In this document: positions 43,871-53,013 of the stretch, piece after piece
How the letters are laid out: each line of letters starts with the position of its first letter
How positions within the stretch are numbered: the stretch's first letter is position 1
From: Salipaludibacillus agaradhaerens
GTDB taxonomy: Bacteria; Bacillota; Bacilli; Bacillales; Salisediminibacteriaceae
Direction of reading: 5' to 3'
NCBI RefSeq assembly: GCF_002019735.1
Contig: NZ_KV917378.1
Span: 3,064,869-3,128,868, forward strand
DNA length: 64,000 nucleotides
Translations under genes and position numbers: made by a program
The notes under the pieces: model-generated
What the model was told of the DNA's origin: nothing
Database searches by the model: none
Seen by the model: only the letters and a program-made list of their open reading frames with translations

Positions 43871-46728
43871 AAGGAAGCTACATGTGGAAGCGAAAAGGCA
43901 TAAGAGCTTATTTTTTACGAACATCCCTGCTTCTTTTAACTGTTATTCTTTTCATTATAGGGGCGTTAAGTGTTTACACGTACCATGAGCAGAGTCAATT
44001 AGCTGAAAAAAAGCAAGAGTTAAGAGACAAAGCAGAGCTTACAGAAAGCATTAATAGTACATTAAATAACCTTATCTTTCGTGGAAGAACCTATTTAGCA
44101 TTTCAAAGTGAAGAAGACTTGGAACGGGTCTTTATCCATTTATCTGGGCTGGACCTATTGCTTAATCAAATGAATGCTTACACGTTGTCAGCAGATGAGG
44201 AAGTGCTTTATCGTCAGCTTGAAGAATTCATTGTTAATTATGAATTTTCTTTAATGCCCCAAGCCATATCGTTTGTAGAAAATGATGATTATGAAGGGCT
44301 GCGGGAATTTTGGAATGAAGGAACAAATGAGTCTGTTATGAGCTACCTTTCGCGCACAGCCGCGATGGAAAATAAACTATCATCTCAAGTGACGAACCTC
44401 TATGATGAAACAGTTGAAGCGGCTAATTTTCAAAGTTTTTTAGGCTTAATTTTAATGGGCGCGACGATGTTGCTTTATATGATAGCTCTTTCAGGTGTGT
44501 TAACCCGATTAGTTAAACCTCTGGAAAGCTTGACTGAAGCAGCTGATGATTTGGCAGCAGGTAGAGACGTCACACTAGAAATTGTGGATCGGCAAGACGA
44601 GCTCGGATCATTGTCAAATGCCTTTCATAATATGGCTAGGAGTATTAGTGAAAAAGAAGAAGAGTTAACTGCGCAATATGAAGAATTGCAATGCCAACAG
44701 ATAGAATTACAGCAATACCTTACGTCTATGAAGACGTCCAATGAAAAACTTGAATTATTCAATCAGCTAAACCATGCCATCTCACTTAGTCTAAATAAAG
44801 AAGCTTTTATCACCTCCATTTTTAATTACATTAATAAGCTTTATTTATTTGATAAAAGTATTTTTACGCTCACTTCTGAGCGGATTTATAAAGCGAGGGG
44901 AGCTTCAGAAAAAACGGTAGATCGCTTTATTCAATCGGATAAAAGTGATTTAATTATTCGCTTGCAACAGGATCGTCATGTGGTAATTAAGCGAAAATCG
45001 GAAAATGCTGAACAAGGAATGGCTGATGACCCGATTGATGTGTACGATCTTTATTCAGGCGTGATGGACGCTGAAAAGAAAGTCATGGCAATTTTTTCTG
45101 CAACACGGATTGGTCAACCGTTTTCAGATGAAGAGATAAGTGAAATAGACGGTATTATGAATAGGGCGTCACTTGCATTAGAGCGCACGGTTATTTATGA
45201 AGAAATGGAGACATCGCGTAAACTGAGTCAGGATATTATTGATAACCTTAATGAAGGCATCATGTTTGTCTCCGTTAAAGGCGAGGTACTGCAATATAAT
45301 GAGGCTGTTTGCCAAATGGTCAAGTGTGAGGGTGTGCTTCGTGAGGAGAACGTGGATCTACATGGATGGTTTGATAAGTTTACTAGGTATGTTCAAGATT
45401 CCGACGGTTTAGCAAATTTTATTAGCAAGTTTATTAATGACGATATTCATGGCACGATGAACTATCAATATGAAGTAGAAACAGATCGGGACGTCCGAGT
45501 CATAAACGTCTATGGCACGAGTGTGTATCATAATCAGGAGAGAGTTGGCACCATCTTTGTGCATCGGAATATTACGAAAGAATATGAGTTAGACAAAATG
45601 AAATCTGAACTCGTAAGTACTGTAAGTCATGAACTGCGAACCCCTTTATCAAGTGTACTTGGTTTTACAGAGTTATTGCTAACTAAAAGCTTGAAACCGG
45701 AAAGACAAAAGAAGTATTTAGATACGATTTATAAGGAAGCGCAGAGGCTGACGAACTTAATTAATAATTTTCTCGATTTACAAAGGATGGAAGCTGGTAC
45801 ACAAGCTTATACTATGGAAACAAAACGAATGGACAAGGTCGTTATGGACGTCATGAACAACTTTAAACACGAAAAACAACACTATTTAAAATTTGTTGAT
45901 GAAAGCTTAGATGCTAGAGTGAAGATGGATGAAGCTAGGATTCAACAAGTGCTTACAAATCTTCTGAGTAATGCGATTAAGTTTTCTCCCGATGGCGGAG
46001 ATATTACAGTGACCCTAAGAAATCATGATAGTATGTTGATGGTCACCGTGGAGGACGAGGGGCTTGGTATTCCAGAAGAGCACATGGATACACTTTTCAG
46101 TAAATTCCAACGAATTGACCAACACGATCGGAAAAAAATCGGTGGTACAGGGCTTGGGTTGGCTATCTCTAGGGAAATCATTGAAAATCATGAAGGAAGT
46201 ATATGGGTTGAATCTGAATTAGGAAAAGGAACCACTTTCTCCTTTAACTTACCACTTATGCGTCACGTGATTACGGCGACAGAGCAAGAAGGCGCTCCTA
46301 TTTCGCAGAAGGGCTCTGTAATGATTGTTGAGGATGACGCCAGTTTAGCGCTCTTACTTTCTGAAGAGCTTAAAACAAACAGATTTCGAGTTATTCACCA
46401 TTTTGATCCAGTGAGTGCTTATCACGATAGTGTTCAACAATCATTTTCCGCTATTGTTGTCGATTTAATGCTCGGTGAAGAGATGGATGGCTGGGACTTA
46501 ATTAAGAAACTAAAAGAAACACCTGAAACTCAAACAATTCCTATTATTATCTCATCTGCTCTTGATAAATCCGAAGATAAAATGAGGGAATTTGGTATTA
46601 AAGATTATTTGACAAAGCCTTATCCACCTGACGAATTGTCCAAAACACTGCTACAATTCGTTAGCTCAAACGAAAGGAAAGAAGGAGAAGTACTGTTCCC
46701 AGATGACTCTCCACCTTCTGTTTCATAA
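43867..46728 (+). CDS. Hybrid sensor histidine kinase (HAMP-GAF-like-PAS-HK-REC)
   Basis: 953 aa, start overlapping the previous stop. Order: helix 1 (about 18-38), extracellular four-helix-like sensor (about 39-190), helix 2 (about 192-215), HAMP (about 216-268), coiled coil (268-300), GAF-like region (about 300-445), PAS (about 455-575), HisKA with His588 (VSHELRTPLSS), HATPase with N box LLSNAIKF, G1 DEGLGIP and G2 GTGLGLAIS, and a C-terminal receiver with Asp866 (VVDLMLGEEMDG) and KPYPP. The extracellular part could sense wall or surface state. Predicted to feed the phosphorelay of the GGDEF proteins upstream. Terminator-like hairpin after the stop. Confidence 0.92.
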   Translation: MKGSYMWKRKGIRAYFLRTSLLLLTVILFIIGALSVYTYHEQSQLAEKKQELRDKAELTESINSTLNNLIFRGRTYLAFQSEEDLERVFIHLSGLDLLLNQMNAYTLSADEEVLYRQLEEFIVNYEFSLMPQAISFVENDDYEGLREFWNEGTNESVMSYLSRTAAMENKLSSQVTNLYDETVEAANFQSFLGLILMGATMLLYMIALSGVLTRLVKPLESLTEAADDLAAGRDVTLEIVDRQDELGSLSNAFHNMARSISEKEEELTAQYEELQCQQIELQQYLTSMKTSNEKLELFNQLNHAISLSLNKEAFITSIFNYINKLYLFDKSIFTLTSERIYKARGASEKTVDRFIQSDKSDLIIRLQQDRHVVIKRKSENAEQGMADDPIDVYDLYSGVMDAEKKVMAIFSATRIGQPFSDEEISEIDGIMNRASLALERTVIYEEMETSRKLSQDIIDNLNEGIMFVSVKGEVLQYNEAVCQMVKCEGVLREENVDLHGWFDKFTRYVQDSDGLANFISKFINDDIHGTMNYQYEVETDRDVRVINVYGTSVYHNQERVGTIFVHRNITKEYELDKMKSELVSTVSHELRTPLSSVLGFTELLLTKSLKPERQKKYLDTIYKEAQRLTNLINNFLDLQRMEAGTQAYTMETKRMDKVVMDVMNNFKHEKQHYLKFVDESLDARVKMDEARIQQVLTNLLSNAIKFSPDGGDITVTLRNHDSMLMVTVEDEGLGIPEEHMDTLFSKFQRIDQHDRKKIGGTGLGLAISREIIENHEGSIWVESELGKGTTFSFNLPLMRHVITATEQEGAPISQKGSVMIVEDDASLALLLSEELKTNRFRVIHHFDPVSAYHDSVQQSFSAIVVDLMLGEEMDGWDLIKKLKETPETQTIPIIISSALDKSEDKMREFGIKDYLTKPYPPDELSKTLLQFVSSNERKEGEVLFPDDSPPSVS

Positions 46729-46740
46729 GCTTATATTTAT

Positions 46741-46798
46741 TAAGAGAAGAGGTGTCCTACTAGCGTACGAGCTTTTGGGGGCATCTCTCTTCGTTTTA
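46741..46798 (+). terminator. Imperfect terminator after the kinase
   Basis: AAGAGAAGAGGTGTCC pairs imperfectly with GGGGGCATCTCTCTT across a 19-nt loop, followed by CGTTTTAT. Confidence 0.55.
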
Positions 46799-46865
46799 TA
46801 ATAATGAGGCATCTAATGGAAGTGGGTGGGAGTGAGATAAATCAGATGTTGTTTAAGGAGTGAAA

Positions 46866-46892
46866 TAAAAAGCCTCGCCTTACAGCGGGGCT
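46866..46892 (-). terminator. Candidate minus-strand terminator
   Basis: AGCCTCGC (46871-46878) pairs with GCGGGGCT (46885-46892); on the minus strand it is followed by TTTTTA. It lies 530 bp beyond the stop of the 47419-50661 gene and may end its transcript. Confidence 0.5.
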
Positions 46893-46975
46893 AAGTAACA
46901 GAAATGTTTTATTATAATCTGTATAGTTTTAGGTAAGAAGTCTTGTCAATAATTGAGTCATTAATGAGGGTAAAA

Positions 46976-47110
46976 TAAGCGGAGATTTTTCGGTTAGATG
47001 GAGAAATGAGCTCATTCTGGAGGATATAAGGGGGAATTTTCCGGTTATGCAAAGAAAAATGACCCATCTCTCAGATTATCCGGGTCATTAGCGGAATCTC
47101 TCCGCCTAAT
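46976..47110. repeat. Imperfect inverted-repeat element
   Basis: 135 bp. Left end TAAGCGGAGATTTTTCGG is an imperfect inverted copy of the right end ATTAGCGGAATCTCTCCGCC. Inside, AATGACCC (47058-47065) and GGGTCATT (47082-47089) form a perfect 8-bp stem. Could be a short miniature or palindromic intergenic repeat. No coding capacity. Confidence 0.4.
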
Positions 47111-47418
47111 TAAGCTATTGTCAAGGCTAATAACTATTTAAGAGAATTTTTTCCGTCTATTTCTCTAATCGGATTTTTAACTTGTTCCCAAAACCGATAA
47201 GAGCAATGGGTATTATGAATGGTAGTGAGTTCTAACATATTAAATTTAGTGATATTTTCCTTTTTAGATAAATTTCAATTGGTCCGAATGGAATCGCCTC
47301 TTCCTATGTAGTGTTGAGCTAACATAGAAAGAGTCGGTTACCTTTTTAATAAAATCAGGTTGATTACGTCATAAAGGCTGTCATCTCTTGAAGGCTGCCA
47401 ACTAAATGACGATGTGAC

Positions 47419-50400
47419 TTAATCAATTGATTCGAAAAATTGCTGCATCATACGATAAGATTGCTTTAACCTTTCCTCATACTCTGGAAGCTGCCAATTG
47501 ACCCACGTGTAACGAGCACTTTGCTTGTCACTAAAGTGATCTATAGTGGCGTTATCATTTGCCACTATAGCAGTTACGTCTAGACCATCAATCGTTATAG
47601 AGGCTTCAATCCCTTCTTCCCACATATCCCCGATAAATTCTTTCTGACTTGGGTCGCGAGCGTTTAATAGCATCCAAGGAATCCGGATTTCTTGGATGCC
47701 CGTTTCCTCTGAATAATAATAATCCGCTAACGAATCATAATCTGGATCTTGAGGGTCACCGACACCAAATCGAAGCTCTCCTGTTTCATAGTCTTCAAAT
47801 GGAAAGGTTTCTCCTGTGTCAGGTCTAATGAGTGCTTTATTTAATGCTAATCGAATGGGATGGAACGTCTTATGCTTATTTTTCATGTCATTCTCTGTGT
47901 AGTCAATCATGTCCAATCGTCCAGCATAGTCATAAAAGAAAGAATCGTAATCACCGACGATTTCAAGCGCTGCTTCTGTTTCACTCTTAATAGTCAGACG
48001 GAAGTCAGCTAGGAACGGCTGATCATCATTTCCTTCAATAGTCTGAATCGGAACACCTTGTTCTTCACGGACGCTTATATAAAGCTCATATTGATGGTCT
48101 TCCCAAAAGGCGTCACTTAACTCGTCAAAATGTGTTTTAATGTACACATAGCGTTCGTCATGATCCATCGTCATCTCCCGCATGTGGCCATCTTGCTTCT
48201 CAAAAAGACGATAACCATCTGTCCAATCATCTCGGCCATTCACTTTCACTTTCAATCGATCAAAGCTTAGGAGGCCGAATTGCTGCTCATTCGTTTGGGC
48301 ATTTGACCAAAAGGGACGCCTGTCTGCGTTATCATAATCCATCGTGTTCCATGTCCGCTTAAACCATTCATCTTGCCACGTAAACACAAGACCACCCAAC
48401 ATCTCCTCTTCTAAAATATCGTCGAACAAGCGAATGAGAATCTCCCCTTGCTCTGATTCCGATATAAATCCTTGATCCCAACCGAACGGGTTACGATGTG
48501 TTTGCCCCCGAGAGGCAGGGATGCCAAACTCGGCAATTAATACTGGCATCTCATGGGCAGCGTGGAGGTCGTGTAAATAGCCTGCATAGTTATTGGGCTC
48601 TCCTCGATGATCAATAAATTCTGTGTATTTTTCTTCTAAGTTTAAAAAATCAGGATAATAAGGATAAACGTGATAAGACGCAAACATGCCAGCTTCTGCA
48701 ATATCACTTTTTACTTTAATTGTATTTGGATCTACAGACGCCATATCCTCTTGTTCATTTGGCTCTGCCGGCTGATCAAGGTTGTCTGTCGTCACCCAGT
48801 TTGTGTAACTGAGCGGTCTCATACTGGCGTATTCTTCAATTTCATAACGGGTCAGGACCTCGAACTGTTCAGCGAGCCAAATTTCCATTGGAGCAGCCTC
48901 TTCTGTGTAGACATAGTCACCTTGATAGTCAGGCAAACCGTCATAATCAGTCGCCATTTGATCCACCATAAACGGGTACCACTCTATACCAATAATCCAT
49001 CCGATCACATACGGCGAAATGTCTATGTTGTACGTTCCTGAAGCATGGCCTGGCTCAGGTGGGACGACCGCATTCCCGTGTATGACGTCCACCACCTTTT
49101 TCATTTCAGCTTGAAAGGTTGCTACAATCTCTTCATCAAAGGCGTCCAGCGTTTCTTCTAATGGCTCCTCATCAATCCATATGCCATGCAACAAATAAAT
49201 AGGCTCTTCGGCAGTAAGGTTGTAATCATACAAGGCTTCATAAAAAGCTGGTGGATGGAGGGTATATATACGGATAGCATTTGCATTCATTTCTCCAATA
49301 AGTGTGAACCAACGGTCATACTCATCACGGACAATGCCCGCTTCACCAGGGAATGTTCCAGGCTTGCCCATGCCAAGGTTGACGCCTTTTAATGTGAGCA
49401 TCTCCCATTCACCGTCTTTAAACACTTCGTACATATTCTCGTGTATTCGGGCGGGATAGGAGATATTATGATGTTCCGCTTGATTCACACTAGTCACTTC
49501 CTCCTTTGTCAAGGCGTCATTCGCTGGATCAGGCTGTGCCATGTCAAAAATACGGGTCATCATCGGACTATAGGTGTTCCAAAAGAAGCTTGTCTCAACA
49601 GAAAACTGCTCTGAAGCTAAAAGTCCTTTTAGCTGCTGAAACCCTTTTGCCTGATAAAAGGAAGGGATTGCAGTTATATCAGCGTAATCACCGGCAAAAT
49701 AAAAAACATTCGCTTCATTTACATGATGGTGTAGGATAGCTGGAAAAGTAGCTGGAATGCCAGCATCAGCTAATGTTTGTTTGGCGTGATTCGTCAGATC
49801 CCACTCATAATAAGCGAGTACATGTTCTTCAGACTCAGGTTCAAGAATGTCGAACCAGTAATGGTAAGGCTGACTCACGGTTAAATCAAACATCTCAGTC
49901 CCTCTGTCAGTGAAAGCTAAACGGATATCAGGTGTGTTTACATCACCGTTTTCTTGAGACAGTACGATTACGTCATTTGTAAACTCATTAATAAGAATGA
50001 ATCCCTCACCATGATAATCCCAATTGTTTTCTTCGCCTTCGTAAAGGGATATGAGCCATTGGGGAACCTCCCCTGTTTCTGTGGACAGATCAATGGCATA
50101 ACGCCCTATCCAACCTGACCAATCCACCTGCAAAAAACTCGTCACACTTTCCCTAACGTCGGCACTCGTTGGAGATGCAAACGAATTAAATTCCATAACG
50201 AGATCTGTCCCGTGTTGTTCAACGGCATTTTTAATTAACTGCCACTCATCAAGTTGTAAGCCCCCGTTTATGAGAGTAGGAGGGGTATCATCATTTTCTG
50301 CCTCTTCTTCGTACCACGGCACCTCTTCTTGATAAACGCCGTACGTATCCGCCACATAGATCAAATCTTTTTCATTTAAATTTCCAGGGAAGGGCGTAAT

Positions 50401-50661
50401 CTCAAAAGTCTCCTCTTCTTCATTTGGTTTTAATCCGATGTAGTCTTCGGCAATTGTGTAACGTTGGCCGTTTGAGTGTGTAAAACGGTGATGGTTCAAA
50501 AGCCAGCTAATACTTCGGTGCTCTCGATAGCTTTCATCAGGAACAGTTTTATTAATAATCGCTACATCAAGAGGTCGTTCACTTGACAACGACCAAATAA
50601 AAACAGGTGATAAACAGATCATGACAATGATAATAATAGTACTTAAAATAAGTTTAATCAT
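47419..50661 (-). CDS. Large secreted glycoside-hydrolase-like protein
   Basis: 1080 aa. ATG 50661 follows AAGGAGATTAC. An N-terminal hydrophobic signal or anchor (about 3-24) with no lipobox. A 380-residue N-terminal region of unknown fold precedes a TIM-barrel-like region (about 410-800) with two candidate catalytic acids: Glu560 in IIGIEWYPF and Glu711 in VLIAEFGIPASRG, the pattern of clan GH-A retaining glycosidases. FTWQDEWFKRTWN continues the barrel. A beta-rich C-terminal region (about 830-1070) may bind carbohydrate. Very acidic, so extracellular. It faces the polysaccharide synthase locus, which suggests trimming or release of that polymer, as hydrolases near other c-di-GMP polysaccharide operons do. 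I could not assign a GH family. Confidence 0.75.
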   Translation of the reverse strand: MIKLILSTIIIIVMICLSPVFIWSLSSERPLDVAIINKTVPDESYREHRSISWLLNHHRFTHSNGQRYTIAEDYIGLKPNEEEETFEITPFPGNLNEKDLIYVADTYGVYQEEVPWYEEEAENDDTPPTLINGGLQLDEWQLIKNAVEQHGTDLVMEFNSFASPTSADVRESVTSFLQVDWSGWIGRYAIDLSTETGEVPQWLISLYEGEENNWDYHGEGFILINEFTNDVIVLSQENGDVNTPDIRLAFTDRGTEMFDLTVSQPYHYWFDILEPESEEHVLAYYEWDLTNHAKQTLADAGIPATFPAILHHHVNEANVFYFAGDYADITAIPSFYQAKGFQQLKGLLASEQFSVETSFFWNTYSPMMTRIFDMAQPDPANDALTKEEVTSVNQAEHHNISYPARIHENMYEVFKDGEWEMLTLKGVNLGMGKPGTFPGEAGIVRDEYDRWFTLIGEMNANAIRIYTLHPPAFYEALYDYNLTAEEPIYLLHGIWIDEEPLEETLDAFDEEIVATFQAEMKKVVDVIHGNAVVPPEPGHASGTYNIDISPYVIGWIIGIEWYPFMVDQMATDYDGLPDYQGDYVYTEEAAPMEIWLAEQFEVLTRYEIEEYASMRPLSYTNWVTTDNLDQPAEPNEQEDMASVDPNTIKVKSDIAEAGMFASYHVYPYYPDFLNLEEKYTEFIDHRGEPNNYAGYLHDLHAAHEMPVLIAEFGIPASRGQTHRNPFGWDQGFISESEQGEILIRLFDDILEEEMLGGLVFTWQDEWFKRTWNTMDYDNADRRPFWSNAQTNEQQFGLLSFDRLKVKVNGRDDWTDGYRLFEKQDGHMREMTMDHDERYVYIKTHFDELSDAFWEDHQYELYISVREEQGVPIQTIEGNDDQPFLADFRLTIKSETEAALEIVGDYDSFFYDYAGRLDMIDYTENDMKNKHKTFHPIRLALNKALIRPDTGETFPFEDYETGELRFGVGDPQDPDYDSLADYYYSEETGIQEIRIPWMLLNARDPSQKEFIGDMWEEGIEASITIDGLDVTAIVANDNATIDHFSDKQSARYTWVNWQLPEYEERLKQSYRMMQQFFESID

Positions 50662-50952
50662 GTAATCTCCTTCGTGGCTAGCAGGAGTATTTTAACGCCA
50701 GCTTAACCACACAAATAATCAATTATATATCCTTATTATAAGGCTAATGACCTACCTGAGACAGAGGCTTTTACGCTCCCTTAAATTGACAAATGGTAAG
50801 AAAGATCTAACGCATGCATGTCTGAGATTGTCACAAATCATGCTTTGACTTTTTCTAGAAAATCAACGATAATTAGTTTGGTTGATAGACGTTTTAACAC
50901 TAACGGTTGCACGTGTAACTGTTTTGATCATAATTAAAGGAGGTGAATACAG
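50662..50952. other. Leader and promoter region of the yidC unit
   Basis: 291 bp between divergent genes. Holds the promoter at 50845-50873; no other structure was recognised. Confidence 0.5.
50845..50873 (+). promoter_or_regulatory. Sigma-A promoter of the leader-yidC unit
   Basis: TTGACT (50845-50850), 17-nt spacer, GATAAT (50868-50873), about 80 bp before the leader ATG. Near consensus. Confidence 0.78.
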
Positions 50953-51327
50953 ATGATGGTAGAATTTTATCAAGATTTTCTTCCTGTCCTCATTACGGTT
51001 AGTTTATATATGACTTTTGCTGGGGCCCATATGATTCGTTTCATGGCCCATAATTCAGCAGCTGCTGGCCGGTTTATCATGCAAAAAAAGTTACCGTCTT
51101 GGCATACACAACTACTTCCAGAAAAAATGCTGGAAGATCGGCGCGGTGCCCGTCTCTCATGGTTGACGAGAATGACTGGCCGGAAGGAAGGGCCTGAAGA
51201 TGATGCTGACTATCTATCCTCGAAGGAAAGTTTATTACTAACACTTCGAGGAGGATTTACGTGGGAAAAACATCTGTATTCACTCGTCATAAAAAGGCCA
51301 TTGTTCTCATTGCAGCAGCCGTATTAA
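50953..51327 (+). CDS. MifM-like membrane arrest-peptide leader of yidC
   Basis: 124 aa. ATG 50953 (or 50956) follows a perfect AAAGGAGGTG. One N-terminal transmembrane helix (about 9-31), a basic linker, then RLSWLTRM (67-74) and an acidic cluster EDDAD (82-86). In B. subtilis MifM, as I recall, an R-I-T-T-W-I segment followed about 13 residues later by DEED causes ribosome arrest when the peptide is not inserted by the membrane insertase; order and spacing here are nearly the same. The acidic codons (51196-51210) lie just before the left arm of a hairpin that overlaps the yidC ribosome binding site. Unlike MifM, the frame continues 38 codons and overlaps yidC by 67 nt. Arrest itself is inferred. 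Confidence 0.7.
   Translation: MMVEFYQDFLPVLITVSLYMTFAGAHMIRFMAHNSAAAGRFIMQKKLPSWHTQLLPEKMLEDRRGARLSWLTRMTGRKEGPEDDADYLSSKESLLLTLRGGFTWEKHLYSLVIKRPLFSLQQPY
51217..51254 (+). promoter_or_regulatory. Hairpin sequestering the yidC ribosome binding site
   Basis: TCCTCGAAG (51217-51225) pairs perfectly with CTTCGAGGA (51244-51252), 18-nt loop. The right arm overlaps most of the yidC site AGGAGG (51249-51254), 6 nt before GTG 51261. A ribosome paused on codons 82-86 of the leader would cover the left arm and free the site. Confidence 0.78.
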
Positions 51328-52082
51328 TGATGCTGACGCTGAGTGGCTGTCAAGCAAGTACTGAGCCTATCGATTCTGAAACAGCAGGGTTCTTTAATCA
51401 TTTTGTTGTGTTTCCGTTCTCATTTGCGATTAAATTTCTTGCTGGGATTTTTAATGGAAGTTACGGATTATCGATTATCTTTATGACGTTTATTATTCGC
51501 TTGTGCCTGTTGCCGCTTATGATGAAGCAATATAATAATCAATTGACAATGCGGGAAAAAATGGCTGTGCTGAAGCCAGAAATGGACGAGGTGCAAAAAA
51601 AATATAAAGATAAGAAAAACAGGGAAGACCAGCAAAAAATGCAGCAGGAAATGATGGCTCTATACCAGAAGCATAACTTCAACCCTTTAACTTCAATGGG
51701 TTGCTTGCCGATGCTGATTCAATTTCCGATTCTTATCGGGTTTTACTGGGCCATTATGAGAACACCTGAAATAGCACAGCAAACCTTCTTATGGTTTAAC
51801 CTAGGGGAAACGGATATGATTCTGCCGTTTATTGCAGCTGGGGTTTATCTCATCCAGTTTAAAGTGTCACAAAAAGGCATGGATCCAGCTCAACAAAAAC
51901 AAATGGCGATACTAGGTTATATCACGCCGGTTATGATGGGTATGTTTTCATTCAATGTGGCTGCGGCTCTACCTTTATATTGGTCTGTGGGTGGACTTTT
52001 CCTCATCATGCAGACACTATTATTCAAATGGCTTTATCGTGAAAAGAACGAAGCATTAAAAGCAGTTGTTGCACCTAAATAA
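51261..52082 (+). CDS. yidC: Membrane protein insertase YidC2 (YqjG type)
   Basis: 273 aa, GTG start 51261 behind GAGGAGG. Lipoprotein signal with LSGC (Cys30). The Oxa1/YidC core of five helices runs from about residue 55 to 255: FIIRLCLLPLMMKQYNNQ contains the conserved Arg of the hydrophilic groove, EEM-type cytoplasmic hairpin about 95-130, FNPLTSMGCLPMLIQFPILIG, then GYITPVMMGMFSFNVAAALPLYW. Inserts membrane proteins alone or with Sec. The arrest-peptide-like leader suggests that this is the inducible second insertase, with a SpoIIIJ-type copy elsewhere in the genome. Confidence 0.93.
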   Translation: MGKTSVFTRHKKAIVLIAAAVLMMLTLSGCQASTEPIDSETAGFFNHFVVFPFSFAIKFLAGIFNGSYGLSIIFMTFIIRLCLLPLMMKQYNNQLTMREKMAVLKPEMDEVQKKYKDKKNREDQQKMQQEMMALYQKHNFNPLTSMGCLPMLIQFPILIGFYWAIMRTPEIAQQTFLWFNLGETDMILPFIAAGVYLIQFKVSQKGMDPAQQKQMAILGYITPVMMGMFSFNVAAALPLYWSVGGLFLIMQTLLFKWLYREKNEALKAVVAPK

Positions 52083-52087
52083 CAATA

Positions 52088-52133
52088 AAAAAGCCCGCTA
52101 TATCCTTGTATAAGGATGCAGCGGGCTTTACAT
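52088..52133. terminator. Bidirectional terminator
   Basis: AAAGCCCGCT (52090-52099) with AGCGGGCTTT (52120-52129), and an inner ATCCTT/AAGGAT stem. Between convergent yidC and queF. Confidence 0.9.
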
Positions 52134-52207
52134 ATTACTAAATAGAGGCAAACGAGAGTGGCGGTAGTAGTCCAGTCTCTTGTAGTATTGATAAACATTA
52201 TAAGAAC

Positions 52208-52696
52208 TTACCTATGATCAATCGTTTCAGGATAGAGATCATGCTGAAGCAAGCGTTGCTCTGCAAAAGCTTCCCATTTTGAATCGGGTTTCCCATAATT
52301 AACGTAAGGGTCGATGGAAATGCCGCCACGGGGGGTGAACTTACCCCATACTTCAATATAGCGAGGGTCCATTAATGACACGAGGTCATCGAGAATCGTA
52401 TTCATGCAATCCTCATGAAAATCCCCATGATTTCTAAAGCTAAATAAATAAAGCTTTAATGATTTACTTTCCACCATTTTTTTATCAGGGATGTAACTGA
52501 TATAAATTGTGGCAAAATCAGGCTGTCCCGTTTTTGGACAGAGACTTGTAAATTCAGGGCAGTTGAATTTTACAAAGTAGTTACGGTGCGGATGCCGGTT
52601 TTCAAATGCCTCCAAAATCTCTGGAGCGTAGTCTGTTTTATATTCCACCTGTGTATTACCTAATAATTGTACTTCTTCTTCTCGGCTGTGAGCCAT
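52208..52696 (-). CDS. queF: NADPH-dependent 7-cyano-7-deazaguanine reductase
   Basis: 162 aa, single-domain (short) QueF. The ATG follows GAGGAGGAATTACG. Nucleophile Cys53 and Asp60 in [12 protein letters not shown], and the NADPH motif [16 protein letters not shown]. Reduces preQ0 to preQ1 in queuosine synthesis. The gene is solitary, without queCDE. I looked for a preQ1 riboswitch upstream and did not find a convincing one. Confidence 0.95.
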   Translation of the reverse strand: MAHSREEEVQLLGNTQVEYKTDYAPEILEAFENRHPHRNYFVKFNCPEFTSLCPKTGQPDFATIYISYIPDKKMVESKSLKLYLFSFRNHGDFHEDCMNTILDDLVSLMDPRYIEVWGKFTPRGGISIDPYVNYGKPDSKWEAFAEQRLLQHDLYPETIDHR

Positions 52697-53013
52697 CGTA
52701 ATTCCTCCTCAGTTGAAAGATATGATGTTAAGGAACGGTGATGATTTCCTTTATTTTAAGGTTTATACCTTTGTGAAAATACCAGCTGTTCAACAATTTA
52801 CTGTAGCATAACCGGGAGAAAAAAGTAAGTAGGAACGATATAATAGAAGTTATACAACCATAGTGTAGGTGGAAATTTTTAATCAGGCGGGGTTGAGAAC
52901 CACCTGATTTCTCGATGTCTTAGCTTGCTGAAACGAGTTTACTATGTCACCGTGCCTTCCTTTTACTGAAAAAGTTTTGTATGATAGACGTTGATGAACG
53001 GAGGGACATATGG
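52697..53013. other. Divergent intergenic region
   Basis: 317 bp between queF and the methyltransferase gene. One imperfect hairpin: AATCAGGCGG (52881-52890) with CCACCTGATT (52900-52909). No T tract in either direction; function unknown. Confidence 0.4.

Larger units (their letters stand above)
46729..47418. other. Intergenic region between convergent genes
   Basis: 690 bp without credible ORFs. Contains two terminator-like hairpins and an inverted-repeat element at 46976-47110. The remainder (47111-47418) is AT-rich with a few AGCGGA/TCCG-type short motifs related to the element. Confidence 0.5.

Noticed and set aside
48670-49041. 123-codon plus-strand ORF inside the large hydrolase gene
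   Set aside because: Antisense shadow with Cys/Arg/Ile-rich nonsense composition and no ribosome binding site.
52697-52980. preQ1 riboswitch before queF
   Set aside because: No preQ1-I type hairpin with its A-rich tail in the 280-bp leader region.
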